Positions 1 to 7,706 of a stretch of 10,682 bases of DNA are shown in pieces. This stretch comes from Deltaproteobacteria bacterium RBG_13_61_14 (GTDB lineage: Bacteria; RBG-13-61-14): NCBI GenBank assembly GCA_001797815.1, contig MGQK01000060.1, positions 1 to 10,682 of the forward strand. The letters are read 5' to 3'. The notes under the pieces are model-generated. The model searched no databases. It saw only the letters and a program-made list of their open reading frames with translations, and had not been told where the DNA came from. Each line of letters begins with the position of its first letter. The stretch's first letter is position 1. The position numbers and the translations under genes were made by a program.

Positions 1-1
1 A

Positions 2-373
<372 letters not shown>

Positions 374-396
374 TCCAATTGTAAACGTGAACGGAT

Positions 397-424
397 GTAG
401 GGGCACGGCACGCCGTGCCCCTAC
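397..424. repeat. REP-like palindrome with GTAG/CTAC ends, between guaB and guaA
   Basis: Two perfect 13-base arms, GTAGGGGCACGGC (397-409) and GCCGTGCCCCTAC (412-424), are separated by the dinucleotide AC. In RNA this would form a very stable hairpin. A GTAG tetranucleotide at the foot of a GC-rich palindrome is the described hallmark of REP elements mobilised by RAYT-type Y1 transposases, and similar GTAGGGGC... palindromes are dispersed in many bacterial genomes. No transposase is in the window, so the REP assignment is by form only. There is no T-run after the hairpin, so it is not a canonical terminator, but it could attenuate or stabilise a guaBA message. It ends 17 bases before the guaA ATG. 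Confidence 0.7.
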
Positions 425-441
425 GAATTGAAGCAATTGTT

Positions 442-2052
442 ATGGCTGACACGGAAAAAGTTCTCATCCTTGATTTCGGCTCCCAATACACCCTGCTCAT
501 CGCCCGGCGGGTGCGGGAGCTGAAAGTCTATTGCGAGATCCATCCCTTCTCCCTGCCCCTCGACCAGGTGCGCGCCTTCACCCCCCGCGCCATTATCCTC
601 TCCGGCGGCCCGGCCTCCGTTTACGACCCCGACGCCCCCCATTGCTCCCCGGAAATTTTCCAGCTCGGAATCCCCGTGCTCGGCATCTGCTACGGCATGC
701 AACTCATGACCAAGCTCCTCGCCGGCCAGGTCGCCAAGTCGGCCAAACGCGAATACGGCCCGGCCGAGCTTTTCCTCGACGACGAGACCGACCTCTTCGC
801 CGACCTTTTCGCCGAAGCCGCCTCGCCCGCGGCCGACCGGCTGCACCACGACCCGCATCCCCGCAACCTATTCTCGCCCGGCCAGGTCCGGGTCTGGATG
901 AGCCACGGCGACCGGATCGAGAAGATGCCCCCCGGCTTCGCCGCCATCGCCCATTCGGCCAACTCGCCCATCGCCGCCATGAAGCACCCGGAAAAGAAAC
1001 TCTTCGGCGTCCAGTTCCATCCGGAAGTGGCCCACACGCCCCAGGGCCTGGCCATGCTGAAAAACTTCCTCTTCCGCGTCGCCGCCTGCCAGGGGCAATG
1101 GACCCCCGAGCATTTCATCGAAAGCACGGTCGCAAAAATCCGCGAGCAGGTGGGAAAATCGAAGATCATCCTGGGCCTTTCCGGCGGGGTGGATTCCTCG
1201 GTGGCCGCGGTGCTCATCCACCGCGCGGTGGGCGATAAGCTGACCGCCATCTTTGTGGATAACGGCCTGCTCCGGCTGGGCGAAGCCGAGGCCGTGGTCC
1301 AACTTTTCCGCGACCGCTTCCAGATCCCGCTCCGCACGGTGGATGCGGGGAAGAGGTTTTTGAAAAAACTCAAGGGCCTCGCGGACCCCGAGGCCAAGCG
1401 CAAGGCGATCGGCGAGGTATTCATCCGGGTGTTTGAGGACGAGGCGAAGAAAATCAAGGGCGTCAAATTCCTCGGCCAGGGCACGCTTTATCCGGATGTG
1501 ATTGAAAGCACGTCCTTTCGGGGTCCCTCGGCCACGATCAAGAGCCACCACAACGTGGGCGGCCTGCCGGCGAAGATGCAGCTCCGGTTGGTGGAGCCGC
1601 TGCGCGAGCTATTCAAAGATGAGGTGCGGGAGGTGGGCCTCAAGCTGGGGATGCCGGAGGAATTGATCCTGCGTCAGCCCTTCCCGGGCCCGGGCCTGGC
1701 CGTGCGGATGTTGGGAGAGGTGACCGAGGAGCGGCTCTCGGTGCTGCGCCAGGCCGACCGCATCATCACCGACGAGCTGGAGGCCGCAGGGCTGTCTCGC
1801 CAGGTCTGGCAATACTTCGGCGTGCTCCTCCCGGTCAAGACCGTGGGCGTGATGGGCGACGAGCGCACCTATGAGAACGTGGTCACGGTCCGGGCGGTGA
1901 AAAGCCTGGACGGGATGACCGCGGACTGGGCCGACCTGCCTCACGCCGTGCTCGGCAAAATCGGGAGCCGCATCATCAACGAGGTCAAGGGCGTGAACCG
2001 GGTCGTCTATGACATCTCCTCCAAACCCCCGAGCACGATTGAATGGGAGTAG
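442..2052 (+). CDS. guaA: GMP synthase (glutamine-hydrolysing)
   Basis: GuaA converts XMP to GMP in the cytosol, using ATP and ammonia released from glutamine. The 536 residues (E. coli 525) cover the full architecture. The N-terminal class I glutamine amidotransferase has nucleophile Cys83 in GICYGMQ and His193/Glu195 in QFHPEV. The ATP-pyrophosphatase domain has the P-loop SGGVDSS at 247-253. The C-terminal dimerisation domain has [18 protein letters not shown] and the terminal STIEWE. I chose the ATG at 442 because homologues begin close to the [12 protein letters not shown] segment. An in-frame GTG at 415 would put nine extra codons inside the palindrome. There is no strong Shine-Dalgarno; GAATTGAAG at 425-433 is the nearest purine-rich stretch. 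About 24 residues (124-147), Pro/His/Ala-rich, are inserted before VWMSHGD compared with shorter bacterial homologues. The amidotransferase half uses mostly C-ending codons, while the synthetase half uses more G-ending ones. Confidence 0.98.
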   Translation: MADTEKVLILDFGSQYTLLIARRVRELKVYCEIHPFSLPLDQVRAFTPRAIILSGGPASVYDPDAPHCSPEIFQLGIPVLGICYGMQLMTKLLAGQVAKSAKREYGPAELFLDDETDLFADLFAEAASPAADRLHHDPHPRNLFSPGQVRVWMSHGDRIEKMPPGFAAIAHSANSPIAAMKHPEKKLFGVQFHPEVAHTPQGLAMLKNFLFRVAACQGQWTPEHFIESTVAKIREQVGKSKIILGLSGGVDSSVAAVLIHRAVGDKLTAIFVDNGLLRLGEAEAVVQLFRDRFQIPLRTVDAGKRFLKKLKGLADPEAKRKAIGEVFIRVFEDEAKKIKGVKFLGQGTLYPDVIESTSFRGPSATIKSHHNVGGLPAKMQLRLVEPLRELFKDEVREVGLKLGMPEELILRQPFPGPGLAVRMLGEVTEERLSVLRQADRIITDELEAAGLSRQVWQYFGVLLPVKTVGVMGDERTYENVVTVRAVKSLDGMTADWADLPHAVLGKIGSRIINEVKGVNRVVYDISSKPPSTIEWE

Positions 2053-2055
2053 ATT

Positions 2056-2083
2056 GGTTCACGGTTCACGGTTCACGGTTCGC
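2056..2083. repeat. Heptanucleotide tandem repeat, GGTTCAC x3 plus a degenerate fourth copy
   Basis: Three exact GGTTCAC units run from 2056 to 2076, followed by GGTTCGC at 2077-2083. The array starts three bases after the guaA stop codon. Short heptamer arrays like this are common slippage-prone sequences between genes. No function is evident and the copy number may vary between strains. Confidence 0.85.
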
Positions 2084-2219
2084 GATTTTCCGAAGATCCT
2101 TTCAACCCTTACGCGATTGAATTGGTGAATTGGGGGTCAGAGCTTCAGTTTTAAGTTACATATCTGTATAAGAAGACGCCGGGGTGTCTGGACGGTAAAA
2201 CCCTCCCTCCCCCTCCGAG
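2084..2219. other. Intergenic stretch with duplicated 8-mer, GGGGTCAGAG motif and small hairpin
   Basis: I see no gene in this stretch. It contains the octamer TGAATTGG twice in tandem (2118-2133), running directly into GGGGTCAGAGCTTCAG (from 2133) and an AT-rich segment up to about 2173. An imperfect hairpin AGACGCC-GG-GGTGTCT follows at 2174-2189, then a pyrimidine-rich run (about 2201-2217). The composition is clearly more AT-rich than the neighbouring genes. From general familiarity, GGGGTCAGA(C/G)CTT-type motifs recur in bacterial genomes near Y1/RAYT-type transposable sequences, so this may be the remnant of a mobile element. That is inference, since no transposase fragment is visible. 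Confidence 0.35.
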
Positions 2220-2248
2220 TTGAAAATTTGTCTTTCCCGAACTACGAT
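2220..2248 (+). promoter_or_regulatory. Candidate sigma70-type promoter for the acyl-CoA dehydrogenase operon
   Basis: TTGAAA (2220-2225; five of six matches to TTGACA) and TACGAT (2243-2248; four of six to TATAAT) are separated by exactly 17 bases. Transcription would start near 2255, giving a leader of only about a dozen bases before the ATG at 2267, with AGGA at 2256-2259 as a short ribosome binding site. The position fits, because this is the only sizeable gap upstream of the gene cluster starting at 2267. The very short leader and the weak -10 leave real doubt. Confidence 0.4.
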
Positions 2249-2266
2249 TGATGCTAGGATTGCGCT

Positions 2267-3739
2267 ATGATCCCCTGGGACCAGTTGCCGGAGCTGTCGC
2301 CCGGCCTCGAAGAAATGGTGCCGCGCTTCGCGGTGCTCAAAGAATACGACCCGGCCTACGTGGAGAAGCTCCGGGGCTTGCTGGAGCGCGGTCGGCGTTT
2401 TGCCCGGGCCGAGGTTTACCCGCGCGCCCTCGAGCTCGACGCCAGGGTCAAGGAAGACCCCCGCTACTTTGATTGGGAGATCGTGAAGAAGGGCCTGCCC
2501 TTGCGGATGCTCAGCCTGGGCGTGCCCGAACCGGCGGGCGGCGAGGGCCACCTGACCACGGGCATGGCGCTCCTGATCGAGGAGTTGTGCGCGGGGTGCG
2601 CGGGCATCGCCCTGATCTTCGGCGCGCATGCGCTCGGGTTTTCCGCGGTCGGCCTGGCCATGGACATGGAGATCTTGGACCGGTTCCTGGCCCCGATTGT
2701 GGAAAAGGAAAAGCGGGGTGAGCCGCACCTGTTCGCCCTGGACATCACCGAGCCTTCGGCCGGCTCCGACGTGGAGGACGCGGAGGGACTAGCCAAGGCC
2801 CGGCTAACGCTTCAGGCCAAGAAAGTTTCAGGCGGCTACCTCCTCAACGGCCGCAAGTGCTTTATCAGCAACGGCAGCGTGGCCCATTGCCACTTTGTCA
2901 CCGCGGCGGTGGACAAGTTGCGGCCGCTGGAAAGTTTCACCGCCTTCGTGGTCCCGGCCGACTCGCCCGGGCTTTCCATCGGCCGCTGGGAGCAGAAGAT
3001 GGGCCAGCGGGCCTGCCCGGCGGCCGAGGTGATCTACGAGGACGTGTTCGTGCCCGAGAAAAACGTGCTGGGCGTCGAGGGCGAGGGCATGTATCACACG
3101 CTGACCGTGCTCTCGGCCTCGCGCGGCCCGGTGGGCGCCATCGCCACCGGCATTGCCCGGGGCGCGTTCGAGCGGGCGTGGGCGTATGCCCAGGCCACCC
3201 GCCGCAACGGCCGGCGGCTGATCGAAGAAGAATGGGTGCAGATGCGGCTGGCGGACATGATCAAGGACATTCACCTGGCCCGGCAGGCGGTGATGGACGC
3301 GACCATGTTCTTTGATTTCTTCCACGTGCCCCGCCGCTTGCGCCAGCCGCGGTCCCGGCTGGGGATGAAACTCTTCCCCCGGGCGCTCCGCACCTGGCCG
3401 CCCCTCCACGACCGGCTGGATTGGAAAAAGCTTTACGCCGCGGCAAAGGAGCAAACCAGCCGAGACGTGACCAGCGCGGTGCGCAGCCGGGCGGTGATCT
3501 TGAGCTCGCTGGCCAAGGTGGCCGGCTCGGACCTGGCAATGGGGACCTGCCGTAAGGCCATGGAGATCCTGGGGGAGGAGGGGCCGATCCGGGAGTGGGG
3601 GATCGAGAAGTGCTGGCGCGACGCCAAGCTCACCCAGATCTACGAAGGCACCAACCAGCTCAACCGCGCGGCCATGGTCAAAGAGGTTTTGCAGCCGGGG
3701 AGCAGCGAAAAACTCCCGGCCGGAGAGGCGGAGCGATGA
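2267..3739 (+). CDS. Acyl-CoA dehydrogenase family protein with C-terminal-domain insertion
   Basis: This is an FAD-dependent acyl-CoA dehydrogenase, expected to introduce a trans-2 double bond into an acyl-CoA and pass electrons to an electron-transfer flavoprotein. It shows the family signature ITEPSAGSD (160-168), the beta-domain segment LNGRKCFISNG (193-203), the helical-domain segment RGPVGAIATGIARGAFE, and near the C terminus RDAKLTQIYEGTNQL, where Glu460 sits at the catalytic base position of medium-chain enzymes (Glu376 in MCAD). At 490 residues it is about 100 longer than the usual 380. Part of the excess is an N-terminal extension. Part is an Arg/Pro/Trp-rich stretch of about 50 residues (350-398) between two C-terminal helices. 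The FGxPI-type contact motif after the YAQ helix is replaced by RNGRRLIEEEW. The substrate is unknown. Start ATG 2267 has AGGA seven bases upstream. The stop overlaps the next start as ATGA, so the two genes are probably translationally coupled. Confidence 0.93.
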   Translation: MIPWDQLPELSPGLEEMVPRFAVLKEYDPAYVEKLRGLLERGRRFARAEVYPRALELDARVKEDPRYFDWEIVKKGLPLRMLSLGVPEPAGGEGHLTTGMALLIEELCAGCAGIALIFGAHALGFSAVGLAMDMEILDRFLAPIVEKEKRGEPHLFALDITEPSAGSDVEDAEGLAKARLTLQAKKVSGGYLLNGRKCFISNGSVAHCHFVTAAVDKLRPLESFTAFVVPADSPGLSIGRWEQKMGQRACPAAEVIYEDVFVPEKNVLGVEGEGMYHTLTVLSASRGPVGAIATGIARGAFERAWAYAQATRRNGRRLIEEEWVQMRLADMIKDIHLARQAVMDATMFFDFFHVPRRLRQPRSRLGMKLFPRALRTWPPLHDRLDWKKLYAAAKEQTSRDVTSAVRSRAVILSSLAKVAGSDLAMGTCRKAMEILGEEGPIREWGIEKCWRDAKLTQIYEGTNQLNRAAMVKEVLQPGSSEKLPAGEAER

Positions 3740-4071
3740 GCGAGCTGCAGCCAGCCCTTGACGACATGGAACGGCTGCGCGAGATCGGGAAGCGCATTCG
3801 CCGGGAGTATGGCGCGGAGCGGGTTCTGCTTTATGGATCCATGGCCCGGGGCGAAGCCGGGCCGGACAGCGATGTGGACATTTTCGTGATTGCCGAGACC
3901 CAGGAAAAATTTTTCGACCGGATCGCGACGGTGCTGGGACTGGTTAGAGACTTGCGCGAATTGATGCCTCTTTCGCCGATTGTGCTGACACCTGGAGAGG
4001 TTGCAGAACGCTTGCGGATTGGGGATCAATTTGCGGCCGAGATTTTGCAGACCGGGAAAGATTTAGTGTAA
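3736..4071 (+). CDS. MNT-type minimal nucleotidyltransferase domain protein
   Basis: This 111-residue protein has the pol-beta-superfamily nucleotidyltransferase signature: G34-S35-x2-R38-G39 followed by S45-D46-x-D48 (GSMARGEAGPDSDVDIFVI). The signature binds Mg-NTP. The size and motif fit the MNT family, often paired with a HEPN protein. In characterised MntA-HepT pairs the MNT antitoxin transfers AMP to the HEPN RNase toxin. The later strand that often carries a third Asp reads LSPIVLT here and has no acidic residue, so activity is uncertain. I chose ATG 3736 over an upstream in-frame ATG at 3595, because the family begins just before the MERLREIGKRIRREYG helix and the extra 47 codons lie inside the acyl-CoA dehydrogenase in another frame and do not resemble a protein domain. 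The start overlaps the upstream stop by four bases and GGAG-type purines precede it. The stop overlaps the next small ORF by one base. Confidence 0.88.
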   Translation: MSELQPALDDMERLREIGKRIRREYGAERVLLYGSMARGEAGPDSDVDIFVIAETQEKFFDRIATVLGLVRDLRELMPLSPIVLTPGEVAERLRIGDQFAAEILQTGKDLV

Positions 4072-4184
4072 TGGCGACGAATTCTCTCTACCCCAAGGAA
4101 GCGGGATTAAAATCCGTGATCGAAGAAGCGCTCACCCTGGTTCACTCTTTATTCCCCGGCGAAAATTTAAAAATGAAGAGTTGA
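4071..4184 (+). CDS. 37-codon ORF, possible C-terminal remnant of a HEPN partner
   Basis: The frame opens with an ATG that overlaps the nucleotidyltransferase stop (TAATG) and encodes 37 residues beginning MATNSLYPKEAGLKSVIEEA and ending in ...FPGENLKMKS. MNT genes are normally followed at this spacing by a HEPN gene of about 110-140 codons. HEPN proteins often end with a YPxxL-like turn and a final EEALxLxxxV-type helix, and the pattern here (SLYP, then IEEALTLVHSLF) resembles that ending. My reading is a HEPN gene that lost its front by deletion. The RX4-6H ribonuclease motif of HEPN toxins is absent, so it should not be an active toxin. It could equally be a non-coding spacer or an unrelated small protein. 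It ends three bases before the dnaE start. Confidence 0.35.
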   Translation: MATNSLYPKEAGLKSVIEEALTLVHSLFPGENLKMKS

Positions 4185-4187
4185 GAA

Positions 4188-7100
4188 ATGCTGAAACATT
4201 CCGACTTCGTGCACCTGCACGTGCACACCGAATACAGCCTGCTCGACGGCGCGCTCCAGTTGGACCGACTCATCCGGCGGGCCGCGGAGTTCAAGATGCC
4301 GGCCCTGGCCATGACCGACCACGGCAACCTCTTCGGCGCGGTCCACTTCTACGAGCAGGCGGTGGAAGCGGGCCTGAAGCCGATTGTGGGCTGCGAGGTT
4401 TACGTGGCCCCCGGCAGCCGCTTTGAGAAGAGCAAGAGCGAGCGGGAAGAGGTAGCCCATCACCTGGTTCTGCTCTGCCAGAATTACAAGGGCTACCAGA
4501 ACCTGTGCCGGCTGGTGACGGCCGGCTACCTCGAAGGCTTTTACTACAAGCCCCGGATTGACGCGGAACTCCTGGAAAAGCATGCCGAGGGCCTGATCGC
4601 GCTCAGCGCCTGCCTCAAGGGCGAAATCCCTTCCCTGCTCCTGGCCGGGAAAACCTCCGAGGCCAGTTCCCGGGCCGGATGGTTCAAGGAACTATTCCCG
4701 GATGGCCGCTTTTACCTGGAAATCCAGGAGAACGGCATCCCCGCCCAGGCGAAGGCCAATCAAGAACTTCTCGCCCTCGGCAAAGCTTTGGACATCCCGG
4801 TGGTCGCAACCAACGATTGCCATTACCTCAACTCCGAAAACTGGCGAGCGCACGATGTCCTGCTCTGCATCCAGACCGGAAAAACGCTCCACGACGAGAA
4901 CCGGATGAAAATGCAAACCGAGCAACTCTACTTCCGTTCCGCCGAGGAAATGCAGCAGCTCTTCGCGGACCGGCCGGAAGCGATCCATAACACCGTGGCC
5001 ATTGCCGAGCGCTGCAACCTCAAGTTCGATTTGAAGACCCTCCACTTCCCCCGCTTCGAACTCCCCTCCGGCCAGACCGCGGAGGGCTATTTGACCGAGC
5101 TGGCCGGCCAGGGCTTCGAGGCGCGGCTCCGCCAGCTCTCGGACCAGGACCCGGCTTTCCCGGAGCGGATCGCCGACTACCGCAAGCGCTTCGACTACGA
5201 GCTCAAGGTGATCCAGCAGACCGGCTTTGCCGGTTACTTCCTGATCGTGGCCGACTTCATCAACTGGGCCCGGCGCCAGAAAATCATGGTCGGACCGGGC
5301 CGGGGCAGCGCCGCCGGCAGCCTGATCGCTTACGCGCTCGGCATTACCGACATTGATTCGCTCCGCTACGGCCTGCTCTTCGAGCGCTTCCTCAACCCGG
5401 AGCGGCGGGAAATGCCGGACATTGACGTGGACTTTGACGATGACCGCCGGGAAGAAGTGATCCGCTACGTCACCGAGAAATACGGAGGCGCGGAGCAGGT
5501 GGCCCAGATCATCACCTTCGGCAAGATGCGCGCCCGGGCGGTGATCCGCGACGTGGGCCGGGTGCTGGGAATGCCTTATGGCGAGGTGGACCAGATCGCC
5601 AAACTCATCCCGGAGCAGATCAAGATCACGCTGGAGGAAGCCTTCAAGCAGGAGCCGCGGTTCCAGGAGATGCGGGAGCAGAATCCCTTGGTGGATGAGC
5701 TTTTGAACCTGGCCGTGGCCCTGGAAGGCTTAAACCGCCACGCCTCCACCCATGCCTCGGCCCTGGTCATTTCCGACCGGCCGCTGGTGGAATACATGCC
5801 GCTCTACCGCGGGACCAAGGACGACGACGTGGTCACCACCCAGTTCGACATGCACGTGGTGCCCAAGCTGGGCATGGTCAAGTTCGATTTCCTGGGGCTC
5901 CGCACCCTGAGCATGATGCGGGAGGCGATCCGGCTGATTCAGGCCCATCACGGAATCGAGCTCGACCTCACCCGCCTGCCGCTCGACGACCGGGCCACCT
6001 TCGAGCTTTTGTCGCGGGGCGAGTCGCTGGGCGTGTTCCAACTGGAAAGCGCGGGCATGCGCGACCTTTTAGTCCGGCTGCAACCCGCGGACATCGCCGA
6101 GCTGATCGCCCTGATCGCGCTGTATCGGCCCGGTCCTCTGGGCTCGGGCATGGTGGAAGACTTCATTGACCGCAAGCACGGCCGCAAGCCGATCACCTAC
6201 CCCTTGCCCAAGTTGGAGGACATCCTCAAGGAGACCTACGGGGTCATGCTCTACCAGGAGCAGGTGATGCAGGTGGCGGCCAAGCTGGCCGGTTATTCCA
6301 TGGGGGAGGCGGACAAGTTCCGCAAGGCCATGGGCAAGAAGCAGCGGGAGGAGATGGAAGCCCAGCGGGAGCCATTTCTCAAGCGCTGCCTCAAGAACCA
6401 GGTGAAGCCGGGGAAGGCCGAAGAGCTGTTCGAGCTGATGGCCAAGTTCGCCGAATACGGGTTCAACAAGTCGCACTCCACCGCCTACGCCCTGGTCGCG
6501 TTTCAGACCGCTTTTCTCAAGGCCCACTACCCGGTGGAGTTCATGGCCGCGCTCCTCACCTCGGAAATGAACGACACCGACAAGGTGGTCCGCTACCTGG
6601 GCGAGTGCCGGGAGATGAAGATCGAGGCGCTCGGGCCGCACGTCAATCACAGCGGGGTCACCTTCCTGGTGGAAGCGGACCCGGCTGCTTCGGCCTGCCG
6701 GATCCGCTTCGGCCTGGCCGCGATCAAGAACGTGGGGACGGGGGCCGCGGCGGCGGCGGCGGAAGAGCGCGAGGCGGCCGGGCCGTTTGCCTCGCTCTTT
6801 GATTTTTGCGACCGGGTTGATCTTCGCCGGGTCAACCGCAAGGTGCTGGAGAGTCTGATCAAGGCCGGCGCCTTTGACGGGATGGGGGCGTTGCGCTCCC
6901 AGATGCTGGCGGCGCTGGACCGGGTGATCGGGGAGGCGCAGTCGGCCCAGAAGAGCCGGGAGATCGGCCAGACCAGCCTGTTCGAGGCTTTGGCCGAGCA
7001 GGGAGCCGGCTATCAACCCGGGCCGGACTATCCGGCCCTGGCGGAATGGCCCAAGACCGAGCTGCTCGCCTTTGAGAAGGAGGCGCTGGGCTTTTACTTG

Positions 7101-7694
7101 ACCGGCCATCCCCTGGCGCGTTATGAAAGTTTGATGAAGCCCTACGGGGTGGTGGAAACCTCTCGGCTGGCTTATCTGTCTAACGGGAAGGAGGTTTTGC
7201 TGGCCGGGGTGGTTAGTTCCTTCCAGGAACGCTACACTAAGAGGAAGGAGCGGATGGGCCGGGCCACCCTGAGCGACCTCAAGGGGAGCGTGGAAGTGGT
7301 GATCTTTCCCGAGCTGTATAAGCGGGTGGCCAACTACCTTCAGCAGGAGGAGCTGCCGGTGATGATCCGGGGCAAACTGGAGTTGACCGAGGATCAGCCC
7401 AAGGTGCTGGCCGCGGACCTGTTCCCTTTGCCGGAGGCCTCGGAGCGGCTGAACTTGACCTTGCATTTGACCTTGAGCACGCCCGGGGTGAATCCGGAGC
7501 ACCTGCAGGCGCTCAAGGAGCTGATCCAGGATAATCGCGGGCCCACCCCGGTGGTGGTGCACGTGGTGGTGCCGCAGAAAAGCGAGACGGTTTTGCGCCT
7601 GGGCTCTGCCCATCGGGTGCGGGCGGTGCCCGAGGTGATTGAAAAGGTGGAAGAGATCTTCGGACCCGAAGTTGCCGTCCTGCGGACGGCGTAA
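4188..7694 (+). CDS. dnaE: DNA polymerase III alpha subunit (DnaE1-type)
   Basis: This is the catalytic subunit of the replicative DNA polymerase. At 1168 residues it is close to E. coli DnaE (1160). The N-terminal PHP domain (about 5-215) keeps H11/H13 in HLHVHT, D44/H45 in TDHGN, E70, H92, C142 in SACLKGE and D210/H212 in NDCHY. That is the apparent full metal-ligand set seen in zinc-dependent proofreading PHP domains and lost in E. coli. The polymerase core has the catalytic aspartates D411 and D413 in MPDIDVDF and D567 in VKFDFLGL. QTSLF at 928-932 sits where the internal beta-clamp-binding motif is expected. An OB fold begins near 1003 (LLAGVVSSF). A short alanine run (near residue 854) comes from a GCG-rich stretch. 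ATG 4188 gives the N terminus usual for the family, although the upstream ribosome binding site is weak (GAAGAG/TTGAG). Translation may be coupled to the preceding ORF, which ends three bases earlier. hfq follows after 12 bases. Confidence 0.99.
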   Translation: MLKHSDFVHLHVHTEYSLLDGALQLDRLIRRAAEFKMPALAMTDHGNLFGAVHFYEQAVEAGLKPIVGCEVYVAPGSRFEKSKSEREEVAHHLVLLCQNYKGYQNLCRLVTAGYLEGFYYKPRIDAELLEKHAEGLIALSACLKGEIPSLLLAGKTSEASSRAGWFKELFPDGRFYLEIQENGIPAQAKANQELLALGKALDIPVVATNDCHYLNSENWRAHDVLLCIQTGKTLHDENRMKMQTEQLYFRSAEEMQQLFADRPEAIHNTVAIAERCNLKFDLKTLHFPRFELPSGQTAEGYLTELAGQGFEARLRQLSDQDPAFPERIADYRKRFDYELKVIQQTGFAGYFLIVADFINWARRQKIMVGPGRGSAAGSLIAYALGITDIDSLRYGLLFERFLNPERREMPDIDVDFDDDRREEVIRYVTEKYGGAEQVAQIITFGKMRARAVIRDVGRVLGMPYGEVDQIAKLIPEQIKITLEEAFKQEPRFQEMREQNPLVDELLNLAVALEGLNRHASTHASALVISDRPLVEYMPLYRGTKDDDVVTTQFDMHVVPKLGMVKFDFLGLRTLSMMREAIRLIQAHHGIELDLTRLPLDDRATFELLSRGESLGVFQLESAGMRDLLVRLQPADIAELIALIALYRPGPLGSGMVEDFIDRKHGRKPITYPLPKLEDILKETYGVMLYQEQVMQVAAKLAGYSMGEADKFRKAMGKKQREEMEAQREPFLKRCLKNQVKPGKAEELFELMAKFAEYGFNKSHSTAYALVAFQTAFLKAHYPVEFMAALLTSEMNDTDKVVRYLGECREMKIEALGPHVNHSGVTFLVEADPAASACRIRFGLAAIKNVGTGAAAAAAEEREAAGPFASLFDFCDRVDLRRVNRKVLESLIKAGAFDGMGALRSQMLAALDRVIGEAQSAQKSREIGQTSLFEALAEQGAGYQPGPDYPALAEWPKTELLAFEKEALGFYLTGHPLARYESLMKPYGVVETSRLAYLSNGKEVLLAGVVSSFQERYTKRKERMGRATLSDLKGSVEVVIFPELYKRVANYLQQEELPVMIRGKLELTEDQPKVLAADLFPLPEASERLNLTLHLTLSTPGVNPEHLQALKELIQDNRGPTPVVVHVVVPQKSETVLRLGSAHRVRAVPEVIEKVEEIFGPEVAVLRTA

Positions 7695-7700
7695 GGAGGG
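7693..7700 (+). promoter_or_regulatory. Strong Shine-Dalgarno for hfq, overlapping the dnaE stop codon
   Basis: AAGGAGGG lies across the last bases of the dnaE TAA and ends six bases before the hfq ATG at 7707. It is the strongest ribosome binding site in the window. It suggests that hfq is translated efficiently and independently of dnaE, as expected for an abundant RNA chaperone made from a message shared with a low-abundance polymerase. Confidence 0.75.
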
Positions 7701-7706
7701 CGGATC

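Noticed and set aside
397-424. The palindrome as a rho-independent terminator of guaB
   Set aside because: No T-run follows the downstream arm (CGAATTG comes next) and the guaA start is only 17 bases away, so read-through is expected.
415-441. GTG at 415 as the guaA start
   Set aside because: It would place the first codons inside the palindrome and add nine residues not expected in the family. ATG 442 fits the usual N terminus.
3595-3735. ATG at 3595 as the start of the nucleotidyltransferase
   Set aside because: The extra 47 codons overlap the essential C terminus of the acyl-CoA dehydrogenase and have shadow-frame composition rich in Arg, Gln and Pro. ATG 3736 gives the expected domain size and an ATGA junction.
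6747-6766. GCG-rich trinucleotide run in dnaE as a repeat element
   Set aside because: It encodes a short alanine run in frame within a variable loop. It is a composition effect rather than a distinct element.
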